DNA from: Novosphingobium beihaiense
GTDB taxonomy: Bacteria > Pseudomonadota > Alphaproteobacteria > Sphingomonadales > Sphingomonadaceae
Direction: 5' to 3'
DNA: 64,000 nucleotides
Assembly (NCBI RefSeq): GCF_022832375.1
Contig: NZ_JALHLG010000013.1
Location: forward strand, 62,001 to 126,000
Each line of letters opens with the position of its first letter. The stretch's first letter is position 1. Positions 8,134-16,977 of this stretch are shown one piece after another. The notes below the pieces were generated by a model, which ran no database searches, was not told the DNA's origin, and saw nothing but the letters and a program-made list of their open reading frames with translations. A program made the position numbers and the translations under genes.

Positions 8134-9876
8134 ATGCACGCCACCAATGCCACCTTTGCCGATCCGGCGCTGTCGCTGGTTGCCGGGCCGCCGCTCGCCG
8201 AAGAGCCGGGGCAGGGGGTGCAGACCATCGGCGGCTATCTGCGCGAAGTCGCCGCGAAATACGGCCAGCGAGAGGCACTGGTGATGCGCAAGGGCGCCTT
8301 CCGCCTGTCATGGAGTTATGACGAACTTCTCGCCCGTTCGCTCGACGTGGCCCGCGCGCTCATGGCAAGCGGCGTGGGCAAGGGCGAGCGCGTCGCGCTG
8401 CTGATGACGAACCGGCCGGAATTCCTCTCCAGCCTGTTCGGCATCGCGCTGGCAGGCGGGGTGCCGGTGGCGCTCAGCACTTTTTCGACCCGGCAGGAAC
8501 TGGAATATCTGGTGCAGGCGTCCGAAGCCTCGATCCTCCTGTTCGAACAGCACGTGCTCAAGAAGGACTTCTGGCAGATGCTCGGCGATCTCGAACCGGA
8601 GATCGGGAGCGCGCCGCCGGGCAGGCTGGTCTCGCCGCGCTTCCCCTATCTGCGCCACCTTGTCTCGCTGGGCGGCATCCCCGGCGAAGCCGAACCGCTG
8701 GAAGCGAAGGCAGGCGGCGCGGTGGAGACATGGGCGAGCTTTATCGCCCGGGGCGAGGGAATCGCCAAAGAGGCGGTTCTTGCCCGCGCCGATGCCGTCC
8801 ACCCGGCCGATCCCGGCGGCATCTTCTTCTCCTCGGGCACGACCAGCCTGCCCAAGGGCATTGTCCATTCGCAGCGGGCTTTCGCGATCCAGTGGTGGCG
8901 CTGGCCGCGCCTCTTCGCGATGCACGAGCCGGTGCGGGCGTGGACCGGCAATGGCTTCTTCTGGTCGGGCAATGTCTCGATGGTGGTGGGGGCCGCGCTT
9001 TCGACCGGCGGCGCGGTGATCCTCCAGCGCGTGTTCGATGCTGATGACGCGCTGTTCCTGGCCGAGCACGAGAACGTGACGTTCCTCAATGGCCGCCCGC
9101 ATCAGTGGGCACGGCTGGCGGCCTCGCCCCACTGGGCGGGGGCCGATCTTTCCAGCCTGAAATACGTGACGCGCGGCGAACTGATCTGGCAGCATCCCAC
9201 CGTGAACACCGATTGGGACGTGCCGATGAGCTTCGGCTGCACCGAGACGATGACGATCTGCACTTCCTTCGTGGCCGACGACGATTCCGAGCGGGTGGAG
9301 GGCACCTTCGGATCGCCTTTGCCGGGCAATATTCTAAAAATCGTCGAGCCGATATCGGGGCGGATTGTCCCGGTTGGGCAGGTCGGAGAGATGTGCATCA
9401 AGGGGCCCACGCTGATGTCCGGCTATCTCGGCAAGGCGCCCGAGGAGTGCCTTGATGCGGAAGGATTCTTCTGCACCGGCGACGGCGGGCGCGTGGACGA
9501 GGCAGGCCGTTTCTATTGGGAGGGCCGCCTCACGGACATGATCAAGACCGGCGGCGCCAATGTCTCTCCGGTCGAAGTGGATGACGTGATCGCCCGGATT
9601 CCGGGGGTGAAGCGCACCCAGACGGTGGGCGTGCCCGACGATCTGCTGGGCGAGATGGTGGTGGCCTGCATCGTCCCGGTCGACGGGGCTGACGTGCCCG
9701 AGGCCGATGTCATTGCCCGCTGCAAGGCGGAACTGGCGAGCTTCAAGGTGCCACGCCACGTGCTGTTCTTCACCGATGCGGACTACGCCATCACCGGCAG
9801 CGAAAAGGTCAAGTCAAGTGAGGTTCGCGAACTCGCAGTGCGCCGCCTGCAGGACGATACCGCGCCAGCGGTCTGA
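8134..9876 (+). CDS. Acyl-CoA synthetase (AMP-forming, class I adenylating enzyme)
   Basis: A 580-residue adenylate-forming enzyme that activates a carboxylic acid to its CoA thioester with ATP. The phosphate-binding motif SSGTTSLPKG lies at about residues 233-242, FGCTETMT (motif A5) at about 366-373, TGDGG with RLTDMIKTGG at about 447-475, and the C-terminal catalytic lysine in GSEKVKSSE at about 555-563. These are complete, so the enzyme should be active. It may activate the acid substrate of the surrounding beta-oxidation genes. The ATG at 8134 follows GGGGAGAGG; the frame extends 51 codons upstream without a better site. Confidence 0.9.
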   Translation: MHATNATFADPALSLVAGPPLAEEPGQGVQTIGGYLREVAAKYGQREALVMRKGAFRLSWSYDELLARSLDVARALMASGVGKGERVALLMTNRPEFLSSLFGIALAGGVPVALSTFSTRQELEYLVQASEASILLFEQHVLKKDFWQMLGDLEPEIGSAPPGRLVSPRFPYLRHLVSLGGIPGEAEPLEAKAGGAVETWASFIARGEGIAKEAVLARADAVHPADPGGIFFSSGTTSLPKGIVHSQRAFAIQWWRWPRLFAMHEPVRAWTGNGFFWSGNVSMVVGAALSTGGAVILQRVFDADDALFLAEHENVTFLNGRPHQWARLAASPHWAGADLSSLKYVTRGELIWQHPTVNTDWDVPMSFGCTETMTICTSFVADDDSERVEGTFGSPLPGNILKIVEPISGRIVPVGQVGEMCIKGPTLMSGYLGKAPEECLDAEGFFCTGDGGRVDEAGRFYWEGRLTDMIKTGGANVSPVEVDDVIARIPGVKRTQTVGVPDDLLGEMVVACIVPVDGADVPEADVIARCKAELASFKVPRHVLFFTDADYAITGSEKVKSSEVRELAVRRLQDDTAPAV

Positions 9877-9952
9877 CTCGCTCTTGCAACCGTGAGCATG
9901 ACAGGTACTTCTTCGGGAGCCCGTGCAGCCGGAGGTTCACGAGAGAGGAATT

Positions 9953-10951
9953 ATGAGCCAAACCCTACAGAACAGGGCATCGCCCGATGCCGCCACCCAG
10001 CTCGATATCTACCGCCGGATGATCCGCATCGAGCGTAATGACGACGCCACCCGCACGCAGATCCGCCGCGGCCGCATCACCGCCCCGTATTATTCGGCGC
10101 GCGGTCAGGAATGCATCCCCGCCGGCATCTCGTCCCTGCTCAATGACGACGACAAGATCTGCACGATCTATCGCGGCATTCAGGACATGGTCGCCAAGAA
10201 CATGCCGCTGCGCCCGCTCTGGGCCGAAATCTGCGGCCGTGTCGACGGCACCTGCAAGGGCAAGGGCGGCCCGATGCACCTCACGCACCCCGAAACCGGC
10301 GTGATGGTGACGACCGGCATCGTCGGCTCGTCGATGCCGATCGCCAACGGCTTTGCCTGGGCATCGCTGCTCGACGGCACCAAGCAGGTGACGGTCGCCT
10401 ATTTCGGGGACGGCGCCAGCAACATCGGCGCCTTCCATGAAGCGCTGAACCTCGCTTCGGTGTGGAAGCTGCCGGTGATCTTCGTCTGCGCGAATAACGG
10501 CTTTGCCGAACACACCCGCTATGAAAATGGCACCGCGGTCGATCAGATTTCGAAGCGCGCGATCGGTTACGGGATGCCCGGCTACACCGTGGACGGCAAC
10601 GATCCGCTGGACGTCTATGCCCACGCCCATGCCGCCATCGAGCGTGCGCGTGCGGGCGAGGGGCCGACCCTGCTCGAATGCAAGACCTTCCGCTTCATGG
10701 GCCACGTCTTCGGCGATGCCGACGGCTACATGACCAAGGAAGAGAAGGCCGAGGCCATGGCCAAGGACCCGCTGCCGCTGTTCCGCCAGAAGCTGATCGA
10801 CGATGGCGTGGCCACCGCCGAGCAGCTCGACGCGCTGACGGCCGAGATCGAGGCGGAAGTGAACGACGCCATCGAATACGCCATGTCCTGTGAATTCCCG
10901 TCCGACGATGAACTGCGCCGCGACGTCTTTGCCGAGGAGATCCCGGCGTGA
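9953..10951 (+). CDS. Thiamine-diphosphate-dependent dehydrogenase E1 component, alpha subunit
   Basis: A 332-residue E1-alpha of the acetoin/pyruvate/branched-chain 2-oxoacid dehydrogenase type. The thiamine-diphosphate motif begins GDGASNIGAFHEALN at about residue 153 and ends in CANN about 30 residues later. Phosphorylation-loop-like and FMGHVFGDAD segments follow. Together with the beta subunit it would decarboxylate a 2-oxoacid or cleave acetoin and transfer the acyl group to a lipoyl E2. No E2 or E3 gene is adjacent. GAGAGAGGAA precedes the ATG at 9953. It overlaps the beta-subunit gene by 4 bp. Confidence 0.9.
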   Translation: MSQTLQNRASPDAATQLDIYRRMIRIERNDDATRTQIRRGRITAPYYSARGQECIPAGISSLLNDDDKICTIYRGIQDMVAKNMPLRPLWAEICGRVDGTCKGKGGPMHLTHPETGVMVTTGIVGSSMPIANGFAWASLLDGTKQVTVAYFGDGASNIGAFHEALNLASVWKLPVIFVCANNGFAEHTRYENGTAVDQISKRAIGYGMPGYTVDGNDPLDVYAHAHAAIERARAGEGPTLLECKTFRFMGHVFGDADGYMTKEEKAEAMAKDPLPLFRQKLIDDGVATAEQLDALTAEIEAEVNDAIEYAMSCEFPSDDELRRDVFAEEIPA

Positions 10952-11955
10952 GCACCGATACTGTTGAAATGGTCAAGATGAACGGCCTGCAGGCCATCAA
11001 CGCCGCGTTGATGGAAGCGATGGAAGCCGATTCCAAAGTTCTCGTTCTGGGCGAGGACATCGCCGACAACGAAGGTGGCGGCGTGGTCGGCGTGACCAAG
11101 GGCCTGTCCACCAAGTTCGGCACGGACCGCGTGAAGTCCACCCCGATCTCCGAACAGGCGATCATCGGCGCCGCCATTGGCGCGGCCATGGCGGGCTACA
11201 AGCCGGTGGCCGAAATCATGCTGATGAACTTCACGACCGTCGCCATGGACATGATCGTGAACCACGCGGCCAAGCTGCGCTTCATGTCGGGCGGGCAGAG
11301 CCAGGTGCCGATGGTGATCCGCACCCTTACCGGCGCGGGCAACCAGACCGCCGGCCAGCACGCCGACTTCTACGAGGCCTGGTTCGCGCATACGGCGGGC
11401 ATCAAGGTGGTGATCCCCTGGACTCCGGCGGACTTCAAGGGCCTCTACCTCTCGGCCATTCAGGATCCCGATCCGGTGATGATCATCGAGAGCGGCAAGA
11501 CCCTGTTCGTGCCGATGGATACCCCGGTCAATCAGGGCCCGATCCCGCTGGGCAAGGCCAACGTGGTGATGCCGGGCACCGATCTGACGCTGGTTTCCTA
11601 TGGCCAGATGATGTTCACGGTGATGCAGGCGGTCGAGGAACTCGGCAAGGCGGGCGTTTCGGTTGAGGTGATCGACCTGCGCACGATCTCGCCGTGGGAC
11701 AAGGAAACCGTCCTCGCCTCGGCCGAAAAGACCGGCCGTCTGCTGGTCGTGCACGAAGCGGGCAAGAACTTCGGCCCCGGCGCCGAAATCGCCGCGACCG
11801 TGCAGGAAGAGCTGTTCGGCAAGCTCAAGGCCCCGGTCGGCCGCCTCGGCGCGCCGTACTGCTCGGTGCCTTTCGCCAAGAAGCTGGAAGACGCCTTCCT
11901 GGTGCAGCCGCCCGCCATCATCGCGGAAGCCAAGCGCCTCGCCGCGATGGGCTGA
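10948..11955 (+). CDS. Thiamine-dependent dehydrogenase E1 component, beta subunit
   Basis: A 335-residue transketolase-like E1-beta. Characteristic segments are LVLGEDIADNEGG at about residues 30-42, TPISEQAIIGAAIGAAMAG at about 69-87 and the C-terminal transketolase domain with VIDLRTISPWD. It starts at a GTG whose TGA overlaps the end of the alpha-subunit gene, so the two are translationally coupled and surely form an alpha2beta2 enzyme. An intrinsic terminator follows at 11982. The pair resembles acetoin dehydrogenase E1 (AcoA/AcoB), but without the E2 and E3 genes the true substrate is uncertain. Confidence 0.9.
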   Translation: MSTDTVEMVKMNGLQAINAALMEAMEADSKVLVLGEDIADNEGGGVVGVTKGLSTKFGTDRVKSTPISEQAIIGAAIGAAMAGYKPVAEIMLMNFTTVAMDMIVNHAAKLRFMSGGQSQVPMVIRTLTGAGNQTAGQHADFYEAWFAHTAGIKVVIPWTPADFKGLYLSAIQDPDPVMIIESGKTLFVPMDTPVNQGPIPLGKANVVMPGTDLTLVSYGQMMFTVMQAVEELGKAGVSVEVIDLRTISPWDKETVLASAEKTGRLLVVHEAGKNFGPGAEIAATVQEELFGKLKAPVGRLGAPYCSVPFAKKLEDAFLVQPPAIIAEAKRLAAMG

Positions 11956-11981
11956 CGTTTCAGCGCAAGGCTAACGAAAAG

Positions 11982-12017
11982 CCCCTCCCTCGCGATGTGC
12001 GGGGGAGGGGTTTTTCA
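11982..12017 (+). terminator. Rho-independent terminator after the E1 beta gene
   Basis: An 8-bp GC-rich stem, CCCCTCCC pairing with GGGAGGGG across a 13-base loop, is followed by TTTTTC. It lies 27 bp after the E1-beta stop codon and closes the alpha/beta operon. Confidence 0.85.
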
Positions 12018-12024
12018 TAATTGA

Positions 12025-12148
12025 ATTCCTCCCTGTCGCGCAGCGATGGGGAGGTGGCGGCCCGAAGGGCTGACGGAGGGGTTTCTCCCCCTCCACCACC
12101 AGCTTCGCTGGCGGTCCCCCTCCCCATTTCCTGCGGAAACAGGGAGGA
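12025..12148. repeat. Imperfect inverted intergenic repeat
   Basis: About 120 bp between convergent genes. The outer arms CCTCCCTGT and ACAGGGAGG are inverted, and internal segments GGGGAGG and CCTCCCC also pair. The middle AGCTTCGCTGGCGG with CGAAGGGCTGACGG resembles dispersed repeats seen in sphingomonads. No coding potential is apparent. Confidence 0.6.
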
Positions 12149-12157
12149 TTTGGCGAT

Positions 12158-13174
12158 TCAGCTCAACGCCGCCAGCGCCTCCGCACCAACCCGCTCGTTC
12201 AGCCAGTCGAGCGAGCCGCACAGTTGCAGGTTCAGCATCGCGCGTTTCATGAAGAGATGGCACTGGTGCTCTTCGGTCAGGCCGATGCCGCCGTGGAGCT
12301 GGATCATCTCTTCGGTGACGAACTGATAGACGTCGGTCGCCAGTGCCTTGAGCCCTGCGATCTGCAGGCGGGCGGCTTGCGGATCGCGCGCGCGGCTCCA
12401 CAGCAAGGCCTCGGCGGTGGTGATCCGGATCTTCATGTCGGCGACGCGGTGCTTGAGCGCCTGGAACATCGCGAGCGGGCGGTCGAACTGCTTGCGCATT
12501 CCCAGATATTCGACCGTCAGGGCCAGCGCGGCGGTGGCCCCGCCAAGGCAATCGGCGGCGAGCGCCAGATGCGCTTCGGGGCCGAGAATGTCGTGCAGCG
12601 CGGCAGCGCCTTCGGCATCGCTCAGCATCAGCGCCGGATCGGGCGCGTAGCCGGTGAGCACGAGGTCGAACAGACGGCGGCTCGGGTCCCAGACCGGGCG
12701 CTCGATCAGTTCCACGCCCTCGGCATCGGTGGGGATCAGGGCATAGCCGGTGGGCAGCTTGGCGACGACAGCGACGGCCATATCGCCTTCCAGCACGCCG
12801 CCGACGGTGCCGGAAACCGTGCCGTCCGCCGCCACGTCCACGTTCGCGGGCAGCATGTGCAGCGGGGCATATTCCCCGGCGGAAAGGCGTTCGAGCCAGT
12901 CCGCGCGTTCCGCCAGCGTCTGGCTTGCGATCACGGCCTGCAGGCCGAGCTGCGCCGGGATCAGCGGCGCGCAGGAGAGCACGCGGCCCATCTCGAAGTG
13001 GATCGCGGTCGAAGCCTCGCGGTCGAGGCCGAGGCCGCCGTCATCCTCGGGCAGGCGGACCATCATCCAGCCCATTTCGGCCGTGAGTTCCCAGCTCGCA
13101 TCGCGCGCGGGGGAGAGCTTGTCGGCGGGGAAGGCCTTCTGCGCGGCGTCGGTCAGTTCGTTCAGCTCGATCAT
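12158..13174 (-). CDS. Acyl-CoA dehydrogenase, smaller partner of an adjacent pair
   Basis: A 338-residue acyl-CoA dehydrogenase-like protein. The C-terminal signature LHGGIGLTEEHQCHLFMKRA at about residues 297-316 and LGMRKQFDRPLAMFQALKHR at about 242-261 are typical of the family. The middle domain is degenerate and lacks the Q-G-x-S-E-P-x-A-G-S-D signature found in its partner. Its gene starts one base after the stop codon of the larger dehydrogenase gene, so both should be co-translated. In actinobacterial steroid degradation, such unequal pairs form heterotetramers with one functional FAD site per dimer. By analogy this protein may be the companion subunit. Confidence 0.85.
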   Translation of the reverse strand: MIELNELTDAAQKAFPADKLSPARDASWELTAEMGWMMVRLPEDDGGLGLDREASTAIHFEMGRVLSCAPLIPAQLGLQAVIASQTLAERADWLERLSAGEYAPLHMLPANVDVAADGTVSGTVGGVLEGDMAVAVVAKLPTGYALIPTDAEGVELIERPVWDPSRRLFDLVLTGYAPDPALMLSDAEGAAALHDILGPEAHLALAADCLGGATAALALTVEYLGMRKQFDRPLAMFQALKHRVADMKIRITTAEALLWSRARDPQAARLQIAGLKALATDVYQFVTEEMIQLHGGIGLTEEHQCHLFMKRAMLNLQLCGSLDWLNERVGAEALAALS

Positions 13175-13175
13175 T

Positions 13176-14369
13176 TCAGAGCACCCAGTTTTTCGGTTCG
13201 CGCGGCATTTCGAGCATGCGTTCGGCAATGATGTTGCGCTGCACTTCCTCGCTGCCGCCGGCGATGGACCAGGCGTAGGAGTTCATGAAGTCGGCCATCC
13301 AGTTGCCGGTGTTGAGATCGCCGAACGTGATCGGCTTGACATATTGCTCGTCGATGCCGCCCAGGCGCACGCCCAGCTTGGAATAGGCGCGCAGCGCGCG
13401 AGAGTAGCTGTTCTTGACGATCGAGGCGTCGCCGATCCGCTCCAGCCCCTTGATGCGGTTGTCGAGGAACTGGTCGGCAATCGCGCAGACCGCATCTACC
13501 TCGTTCACCAGCGCGCCGAAATCGCGCAGCACGCCGCGGTCTTGCTCGCGCCCGTGCTCGCGGATCAGGCTGGCGACGCGGGAGAGGGCGCCGCGCATCC
13601 GGTAGGACAGTTCCATCAGCGTCAGCCCGCGTTCGCTGGCGAGCGTCGCCTGCGCCACGGCCCAGCCCTTGCCTTCCTCGCCCACGCGCTGCTCGACGGG
13701 GATCACGACGTTGTCGAGGAAGATTTCGGCGAATTCCTCGTCGCCCTGAATCTGGTGGATTGGGCTGACCGAGACGCCGGGCGTTTTCATGTCCATCAGC
13801 AGATAGGTGATGCCTGCCTGCTTCACGCCTTCCGAGGAGGTGCGCACCAGCAGCAGGCACATGTCGGCGAACTGGGCCATCGTCGACCAGATCTTCTGGC
13901 CGTTGACGACATAGACTTCCTGGCCGTCGCGCACCTCGCGCACCGCCTTGCATTTCAGCGCGGCAAGGTCGGAACCGGCGCCGGGCTCGGAGAAGCCCTG
14001 ACACCAGGTCTCGCCCTCAAGGATGCGGGGCATGTACTGCGCCTTCTGCGCCTCGCTGGCGCATTCGTGCAGCGTGGCGAAGGCATGATAGGTGGAGACG
14101 AACGAGAGCAGCAGGCGCGGGCAATCGGCCTTGGCCAGTTCCTCGTAGATCACTTTCTGCTCGGCCAGAGAACGCCCGCCGCCGGGGAATTCCTTGGGCC
14201 AGTGCGGGATCGCATAGCCTGCCTGCACAAGCCTGGCGAACCAGTCGCGCTGGGTCTGGACGAAGTCTTCCTGCGTGCGGCTGGCATCGCGCCAGTCCGT
14301 CGGCTTTTCGGCTTCGAGGAAGCTGCGCACTTCGCTGCGCAGCGCTTCGAGATTGGCTGTGTCCGTCAT
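13176..14369 (-). CDS. Acyl-CoA dehydrogenase, larger partner of an adjacent pair
   Basis: A 397-residue flavoenzyme. The FAD-binding signature QGFSEPGAGSDLAALKCKAV begins near residue 126, and NGQKIWSTMAQFADMCLLLVR follows. The C terminus ends in IIAERMLEMPREPKNW, like other family members. It would oxidise an acyl-CoA to the enoyl-CoA and pass electrons to ETF. The ATG at 14369 was chosen because GGAGAGGGC lies just upstream; an ATG five codons earlier overlaps that site. The gene leads a two-gene unit with the dehydrogenase at 12158, possibly after the Rieske ferredoxin gene at 14593. Confidence 0.9.
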   Translation of the reverse strand: MTDTANLEALRSEVRSFLEAEKPTDWRDASRTQEDFVQTQRDWFARLVQAGYAIPHWPKEFPGGGRSLAEQKVIYEELAKADCPRLLLSFVSTYHAFATLHECASEAQKAQYMPRILEGETWCQGFSEPGAGSDLAALKCKAVREVRDGQEVYVVNGQKIWSTMAQFADMCLLLVRTSSEGVKQAGITYLLMDMKTPGVSVSPIHQIQGDEEFAEIFLDNVVIPVEQRVGEEGKGWAVAQATLASERGLTLMELSYRMRGALSRVASLIREHGREQDRGVLRDFGALVNEVDAVCAIADQFLDNRIKGLERIGDASIVKNSYSRALRAYSKLGVRLGGIDEQYVKPITFGDLNTGNWMADFMNSYAWSIAGGSEEVQRNIIAERMLEMPREPKNWVL

Positions 14370-14461
14370 GCCCTCTCCATGCACAGCGGCCTTGTCAGCG
14401 TCCAGATTGCGGGCACCGCGCCCGCGATATGTCTGGGATGATGGAAGCGAAACTTACCTCA

Positions 14462-14572
14462 GGTCTGTCGCCCCCGCGCAGGCGGGGGCCCCGCTATTTT
14501 TCCTGCGCCATGCCAGCCAAAAGCGGGATCCCCTGTCCTGAGCCTGTGTCGAAGGGCGCGGGGATGACGAGG
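14462..14572. repeat. Sphingomonad-type GC-rich palindromic repeat
   Basis: The space between the dehydrogenase and the ferredoxin gene holds CCCCCGCGCAGGCGGGGGC near 14470 and a related block GCGGGATCCCC...GCGGGGATGACGAGG near 14522-14572. These resemble the elements near 16873 and 20081. No coding potential is visible. Confidence 0.6.
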
Positions 14573-14592
14573 AATGGTGATGCGACCCTCGC

Positions 14593-14907
14593 TTACACCG
14601 CCACTTCGATCGTATCGCCCTCGATCCGCACTTCGTAAGTCTCGATCGGCATCGTCGCGGGCGGATTCATCGGGTTGCCGGTTTCCAGATCGAAACGCGC
14701 GCCGTGGACCGGGCAGGAAATCCAGCCCGCGCGCACGCGGCCGCATTCCAGCGTTTCATAGGCATGGCTGCACAAGTTGCGTACGGCGAAGATCGTATCC
14801 TTCGTGTTGACAAGAATGACGCTCACGCCGTCGATCTCGACCACTTTCTTGCCGCCGGGGGGGACCTCTTCCAGCTTGGCCGCCGCGACGAATGTCTTTT
14901 CGCTCAT
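14593..14907 (-). CDS. Rieske-type [2Fe-2S] ferredoxin
   Basis: A 104-residue single-domain Rieske protein. The cluster ligands are in CSHAYETLECG at about residues 46-56 (C-x-H) and CPVHGARFD at about 64-72 (C-x-x-H), with 16 residues between the two motifs. It shuttles electrons, usually from a reductase to a ring-hydroxylating oxygenase. No oxygenase or reductase gene is nearby, so its partner is unknown. I used the start MSEKTF at 14907; the open frame continues upstream in low-complexity sequence. It is on the same strand as the acyl-CoA dehydrogenase pair, separated by a repeat. Confidence 0.9.
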   Translation of the reverse strand: MSEKTFVAAAKLEEVPPGGKKVVEIDGVSVILVNTKDTIFAVRNLCSHAYETLECGRVRAGWISCPVHGARFDLETGNPMNPPATMPIETYEVRIEGDTIEVAV

Positions 14908-15136
14908 GGGTGTTCTTCGACTTTCCGCAATTTCCATCACTGCCGGAGACCCCGGCGTTTCGCCCTCCGCCCTGCGGCGCGGGCCGCCACGGCGCAAGGC
15001 TATCGGCGCTGCCAGAGCAGGGCCAAGCAAGTTGCAGTACCCCGGCGGTCATTTCTAGGGCAAGCCGTGGACGCGATAAGACACGCCGATGGCCTCATAT
15101 TTTCCGATAAAGCAGGCGGCCAAAGGGGAGAGTGCA

Positions 15137-16855
15137 GTGACGGCTGGCGAAAGCTTCGATGTGGTTGTGGTGGGATCGGGCGCGGCAGGGGCCATGGCGG
15201 CATTGCGCGCGGCGGACCACGGGCTGAAAGTGCTGATCGTGGAGAAGGCGCAGAAGTTCGGCGGCACATCGGCCACTTCGGGCGGGGTCATGTGGATTCC
15301 CAATCACCAGCTCGATGGCGATCAGGGAGACAGCCGCGAGGCCGCGCTGGACTATCTGGATGCCACGATCGGCGTGCCGGTGAACCGCGAAAGGCTCGAA
15401 GCTTTCGTAGATGAAGCGCCCAGGATGCTGAATTTCCTGAAATCGACCGGCGTTGCCGTCATGGCGGCGGCCTGGCCGGACTACTTTCCCGGCAAGCCCG
15501 GCGCGCGGGCTGACCGCTCGATCGTGGTGCCTACGTTCGACGGGCGCAGGCTGGGGGATGAACGCTATGCGCTGATGCGCGAGCAGTACAACCGCTTCAA
15601 GCTGTTCCGCCGCTATGCGATGGACCTGACCGAGACGTTCACGCTGATGATGCAGTCCAAGGGCTGGCGCGGCACGGCGGCGAAGATCGTCGGCCGCTAT
15701 TGGCTGGACCGCGGCAGCCGCAAGGTCTCGCATCGAGACCGCCGTTTCACGCAGGGCGCGGCGCTGATGGGCGCGACTTATGAGCAGGCGTTTAGGCGCG
15801 GTGTCGAACTGCGCATGGAAACCGGGCTGGATCAGTTGCTGGTGGATGAGGGCGGGCGCGTCACCGGCGTGGAAGTCTCCAACTATGGGCGCAAGTACCG
15901 GATAGAGGCGCGCCACGGGGTAATCCTGGCGGCGGGCGGGTTCGAATGGAATCAGGAACTGCGCGACCGGTTCTATCCGATCCCGGGCCTGACGCGCCAT
16001 TCCTCCACCCCGGAGGACGGCAATCGCGGCGAAGCCCTGATTGAGGCGGAGAAGATCGGTGCCTCCACCGAACACACCGAGCAGGGCTGGTGGATCCCGA
16101 CCATGACGCTGCCGATGCCGGGGGCATCGAACTTCCACGAAATCCATCAGGCCGCTTTCGATGTCGGCCGCCCGTGGAGCGTGGTGGTCAACCGCAACGG
16201 CGTGCGCTTCGTGGACGAGGCCTGCGGCTATGACCAGTTCGGGCAGGCGATGGTGCGCGATCATCTGGCCACTGGCGCGAACTGCCCGTGCTGGCTGATC
16301 TTCGATGCCAAGTTCCGCAAGAAATTCAGTGCGGGCGGGCTGATGCCGACCGTCCACACGCCTGAGCACAAAGTGCCCGCCGATTGGTGGGATCACTACG
16401 TCTTCCGCGCCGATACGATCGAGGCCTTGTGCGCCAAGACCCATCTGCCGGTGGAGGCCGTGACTAAAGTCGTCGCCAATATGAACGCCTATGCCGGGAC
16501 CGGTATCGATCCCGAATTCGGGCGCGGCATGAACCCTTACGATCAGATGTTCGGCGATCCCGCCTCGACGCCGAACCCCAATATCGGCCCGATCGATACC
16601 GCGCCTTACTACGCGGTACCGATCAACAACGGCGATCTCGGCACCAAGGGCGGCTTGCGCTGCGATGCGCGGGCGCGGGTGCTGGACCAGCAGGGCAATC
16701 CCATCGCCGGGCTCTATGCAGCGGGCAACAATGCGGGGACGCCGTTCGGCGATACTTATCCGGGCGCCGGAGCGACTATCGGCCCAGCCATGACATTCGG
16801 TTATGTCGCGGCGAACGATATCGCGGAGCGTTCCGCCAACCAGCGGGCGGGCTGA
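15137..16855 (+). CDS. FAD-binding dehydrogenase, 3-ketosteroid dehydrogenase-like (second copy)
   Basis: A 572-residue flavoprotein paralogous to that at 4548. The FAD motif VVVGSGAAGAMAA lies at about residues 10-22 and GGTSATSGGVMWIPN at about 44-58. The C-terminal catalytic-type segment TYPGAGATIGPAMTFGY starts at about residue 540. A GTG start at 15137 is preferred because AGGGGAGAG stands just upstream; an ATG at 15089 would add 16 residues. It would remove hydrogen from an alicyclic ketone. The divergence between the two copies suggests different substrates within one pathway. Confidence 0.85.
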   Translation: MTAGESFDVVVVGSGAAGAMAALRAADHGLKVLIVEKAQKFGGTSATSGGVMWIPNHQLDGDQGDSREAALDYLDATIGVPVNRERLEAFVDEAPRMLNFLKSTGVAVMAAAWPDYFPGKPGARADRSIVVPTFDGRRLGDERYALMREQYNRFKLFRRYAMDLTETFTLMMQSKGWRGTAAKIVGRYWLDRGSRKVSHRDRRFTQGAALMGATYEQAFRRGVELRMETGLDQLLVDEGGRVTGVEVSNYGRKYRIEARHGVILAAGGFEWNQELRDRFYPIPGLTRHSSTPEDGNRGEALIEAEKIGASTEHTEQGWWIPTMTLPMPGASNFHEIHQAAFDVGRPWSVVVNRNGVRFVDEACGYDQFGQAMVRDHLATGANCPCWLIFDAKFRKKFSAGGLMPTVHTPEHKVPADWWDHYVFRADTIEALCAKTHLPVEAVTKVVANMNAYAGTGIDPEFGRGMNPYDQMFGDPASTPNPNIGPIDTAPYYAVPINNGDLGTKGGLRCDARARVLDQQGNPIAGLYAAGNNAGTPFGDTYPGAGATIGPAMTFGYVAANDIAERSANQRAG

Positions 16856-16872
16856 TCGGCGCATTTACACAC

Positions 16873-16960
16873 ACGTCATCCCCGCGAAGGCGGGGATCCC
16901 GCTTTCTCCGCGCGGGATAGAAGAAAAGCGGGGTCCCCGCCTTCGCGGGGACGACGAAGG
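16873..16960. repeat. Palindromic intergenic repeat with ACGTCATCCCCGCG-type arms
   Basis: Inverted arms ACGTCATCCCCGCGAAGG and CCTTCGCGGGGACGAC flank an inner pair GATCCCGCTTT and AAAGCGGGGTC. It fills the gap between the flavoprotein and the short-chain dehydrogenase genes. The same element type, interrupted by a transposon, is at 20081. Confidence 0.85.
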
Positions 16961-16977
16961 GAGGAGCAAGGGAAGAC

